This document shows, piece by piece, positions 5,600 to 7,035 of a DNA stretch of 7,035 nucleotides. This DNA comes from Devosia sp. (GTDB lineage: Bacteria > Pseudomonadota > Alphaproteobacteria > Rhizobiales > Devosiaceae). The DNA lies in assembly GCA_016793415.1 (NCBI GenBank), contig JAEUMC010000739.1:1-7035 (forward strand), read 5' to 3'. Each line of letters begins with the position of its first letter. The stretch's first letter is position 1. The position numbers and the translations under genes were made by a program. The notes under the pieces are model-generated. The model was not told where the DNA came from and made no database searches. It worked only from the letters and a program-made list of their open reading frames with translations.

Positions 5600-6880
5600 T
5601 CAGGCGGGTTTGAGTTCCCTCGCGACCGCCCGCCAGCCGATATCGCGCCGGCAGAAGCCTTCCGGCCAGGTGATCCGGTCCACCTCGGCATAGGCCCGGT
5701 CGCGCGCTTCGCCCACCGTCCGGCCAAGCGCCGTCACGTTCAGTACCCGCCCGCCATTGGCGAGCAGCTTGCCATCGCGCCTGAGCGTGCCGGCGTGGAA
5801 CACCATCAGCTGGTCGTCGTCCTGGCCGTTGATCCCCAGGATCTCGCTGCCTTTTTCGGGATTGACCGGATAGCCCTTGGCGGCCAGCACCACGGTCAAC
5901 GCCACCTCGTTGCTGAAGTCAGGCTTTGCGGTTCTCAGCGTGCCGCGGGCCGTCGCTTCGAGCAGATCGAGCGCGTCCGACTTGAGACGCAGCATCAGCA
6001 CCTGACACTCCGGATCGCCGAACCGTACGTTGTATTCGATCAGCTTGGGGCCCTTCGATGTCACCATGATGCCGGCAAACAGCACTCCGGTGAACGGCGT
6101 GCCGCGCTCCGCCATGCGGCGGATCGAGGGCAGGATGATCTCGTTCTCAACCGCCGCCGTCACCTCCGGTGTCATCACCGGGGCAGGGGAATAGGCGCCC
6201 ATGCCGCCGGTATTGGGGCCGCGGTCGCCGTCCCACACCCGCTTGTGGTCCTGCGCGCTGGGCAGCATGACCACGCTCTCGCCGTCGCAGAGCGCGAAGA
6301 TCGAGGCTTCCTCCCCCTCGAGATACTCCTCGATCACCACCGTCGAGCCGCTCTCGCCGAACGCCCCCGAGAAGCAGTCGCGCACCGCGTCGGCGGCCTC
6401 CTGGATGGTCATCGCGACCGTCACGCCCTTGCCCGCCGCGAGGCCATCGGCCTTGATCACGATCGGCGCACCCTGGTCGTGCACATAGGCGAGCGCATCG
6501 CTCTCGTTGTCGAACCGGCCATAGGCGGCCGTCGGCACCTTGGCTTCGTCGCAGATCAGCTTGGTGAACGCCTTCGATCCTTCGAGCTGGGCCGCCGCCT
6601 TGCTCGGTCCGAAGCACAGCAGCCCCGCTGCGCGCACATCGTCGCCGAGCCCCGCTACGGCTGGGGCATCGGGGCCGATCACCACGAAGTCCACCCGGTT
6701 GGAGCGCGCGAACGCCAGCACTGCCGCATGATCGGTGATATCCACCGGCACGTTCTCGGCGATCTCACTGGTACCGCCGTTCCCCGGCATCACGAACAGC
6801 TTCTCGCAGCGCGGTGACTTGGCAATCGCCCAGGCCAGCGCATGCTCACGACCGCCCGACCCAATCACCAGAATGCGCAT
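5600..6880 (-). CDS. purD: Phosphoribosylamine--glycine ligase (GAR synthetase) PurD
   Basis: A 426-residue enzyme of normal family length. It joins 5-phosphoribosylamine and glycine with ATP to make glycinamide ribonucleotide, the second step of de novo purine synthesis, in the cytoplasm. Visible segments in order: N-terminal [11 protein letters not shown] (7-17) and PGNGG (32-36), [14 protein letters not shown] (90-103), the ATP-grasp segment [15 protein letters not shown] (142-156), [10 protein letters not shown] (184-193), [20 protein letters not shown] (207-226) followed by MGAYSP, and the family signature [10 protein letters not shown] (284-293) with the metal-binding Glu/Asn region. 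The C-terminal domain runs from about 325 to 426. ATG 6880 gives the canonical [14 protein letters not shown] start and has GGAG 9 bases upstream; the in-frame extension to about 6931 lacks family likeness. The patatin-like gene follows on the same strand. Confidence 0.97.
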   Translation of the reverse strand: MRILVIGSGGREHALAWAIAKSPRCEKLFVMPGNGGTSEIAENVPVDITDHAAVLAFARSNRVDFVVIGPDAPAVAGLGDDVRAAGLLCFGPSKAAAQLEGSKAFTKLICDEAKVPTAAYGRFDNESDALAYVHDQGAPIVIKADGLAAGKGVTVAMTIQEAADAVRDCFSGAFGESGSTVVIEEYLEGEEASIFALCDGESVVMLPSAQDHKRVWDGDRGPNTGGMGAYSPAPVMTPEVTAAVENEIILPSIRRMAERGTPFTGVLFAGIMVTSKGPKLIEYNVRFGDPECQVLMLRLKSDALDLLEATARGTLRTAKPDFSNEVALTVVLAAKGYPVNPEKGSEILGINGQDDDQLMVFHAGTLRRDGKLLANGGRVLNVTALGRTVGEARDRAYAEVDRITWPEGFCRRDIGWRAVARELKPA

Positions 6881-6889
6881 AGATGAGGT

Positions 6890-6893
6890 CTCC
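6890..6893 (-). promoter_or_regulatory. Ribosome binding site of purD
   Basis: GGAG on the minus strand lies 9 bases before the ATG at 6880 and supports that start over longer in-frame versions. Confidence 0.65.
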
Positions 6894-6907
6894 GATCGTG
6901 CGATGGG

Positions 6908-6934
6908 CGCTTGGCCCCGCGAGGCCAGCAAGCG
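6908..6934. repeat. Inverted repeat in the purD leader
   Basis: On the plus strand CGCTTG (6908-6913) pairs perfectly with CAAGCG (6929-6934). The adjoining GCC (6914-6916) can pair with GGC (6923-6925), leaving a three-base bulge (CAG) and a six-base loop (CCGCGA). It begins 27 bases upstream of the purD start codon, so in the purD transcript it would form a leader hairpin just before the ribosome binding site. Its role is unknown. Confidence 0.4.
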
Positions 6935-6975
6935 ACGACAGCGCCTTTAGCATTTGCTTCAATCCCTCGCCACCC

Positions 6976-6981
6976 TTGACG
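6976..6981 (+). promoter_or_regulatory. Possible -35 element for the gene starting at the right edge
   Basis: CTTGACG contains TTGAC, the strongly conserved part of the sigma-70-type -35 element in alphaproteobacteria. No good -10 hexamer is found 16-19 bases downstream (CACCTG at 6999-7004 is poor), so this is tentative. A GANTC site (GACTC, 6982-6986) follows directly. Confidence 0.3.
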
Positions 6982-7010
6982 GACTCGTGCCTTTCCCGCA
7001 CCTGTCACCC

Positions 7011-7035
7011 ATGCCCGCACCGCTGACCAATGCCG
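7011..7035 (+). CDS. Possible start of a divergent gene, 3' partial (perhaps exodeoxyribonuclease VII large subunit)
   Basis: ATG at 7011 opens a frame reading MPAPLTNA up to the window edge, with a TTGAC-type -35 motif about 30 bases upstream. No Shine-Dalgarno sequence is visible. In related alphaproteobacteria xseA is often found near purD in the opposite direction, and a short unstructured start of this kind would fit; this rests on recalled gene order, not on recognisable domain sequence. Eight codons cannot identify a protein, so the call is speculative. Confidence 0.28.

Noticed and set aside
5795..6817. Plus-strand open frame of 340 codons opposite purD
   Set aside because: It is a His/Arg-rich shadow of purD; purD is certain from its motifs.

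Overview
The window looks like ordinary chromosomal housekeeping DNA from a GC-rich alphaproteobacterium, most likely of the Hyphomicrobiales (a Devosia-like genome is my guess; this is inference from protein style, not a database match). Supporting signs are very high GC at third codon positions, an endonuclease-type MutL as expected in a lineage without MutH, an rRNA pseudouridine synthase with a very long charged tail next to rsmD, and scattered GANTC sites. No tRNA, rRNA, insertion sequence, CRISPR array or prophage gene is visible.

Layout. Positions 1-2153 (+ strand) hold three tightly packed genes: the C-terminal end of a pseudouridine synthase with a repetitive, basic, probably disordered tail; rsmD (16S rRNA m2G966 methyltransferase); and a small DUF1905/YdeI-like protein. 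They converge on mutL (2158-3972, - strand), with only 4 bases between the two stop codons. MutL has a TTG start behind a strong ribosome binding site. A 105-base divergent region (3973-4077) separates mutL from tadA (4078-4518, + strand), the tRNA adenosine deaminase. tadA converges on a patatin-like serine hydrolase gene (4576-5547, - strand), which lies just downstream of purD (5600-6880, - strand) and is probably co-transcribed with it. Positions 6881-7010 are a divergent intergenic region with an inverted repeat in the purD leader. At 7011 a new + strand reading frame may begin (possibly xseA), but only 8 complete codons are visible.

Functional theme. Three genes modify RNA of the translation apparatus (rRNA pseudouridine, rRNA m2G966, tRNA wobble inosine), mutL serves mismatch repair, purD serves purine synthesis, and the patatin protein is a probable lipid acyl hydrolase. 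I see no undescribed multi-gene system. The most notable signal is inside the pseudouridine synthase tail: a 48-codon direct duplication whose two copies differ at 14 positions, 13 of them silent. This suggests that the low-complexity tail is held under selection as protein.
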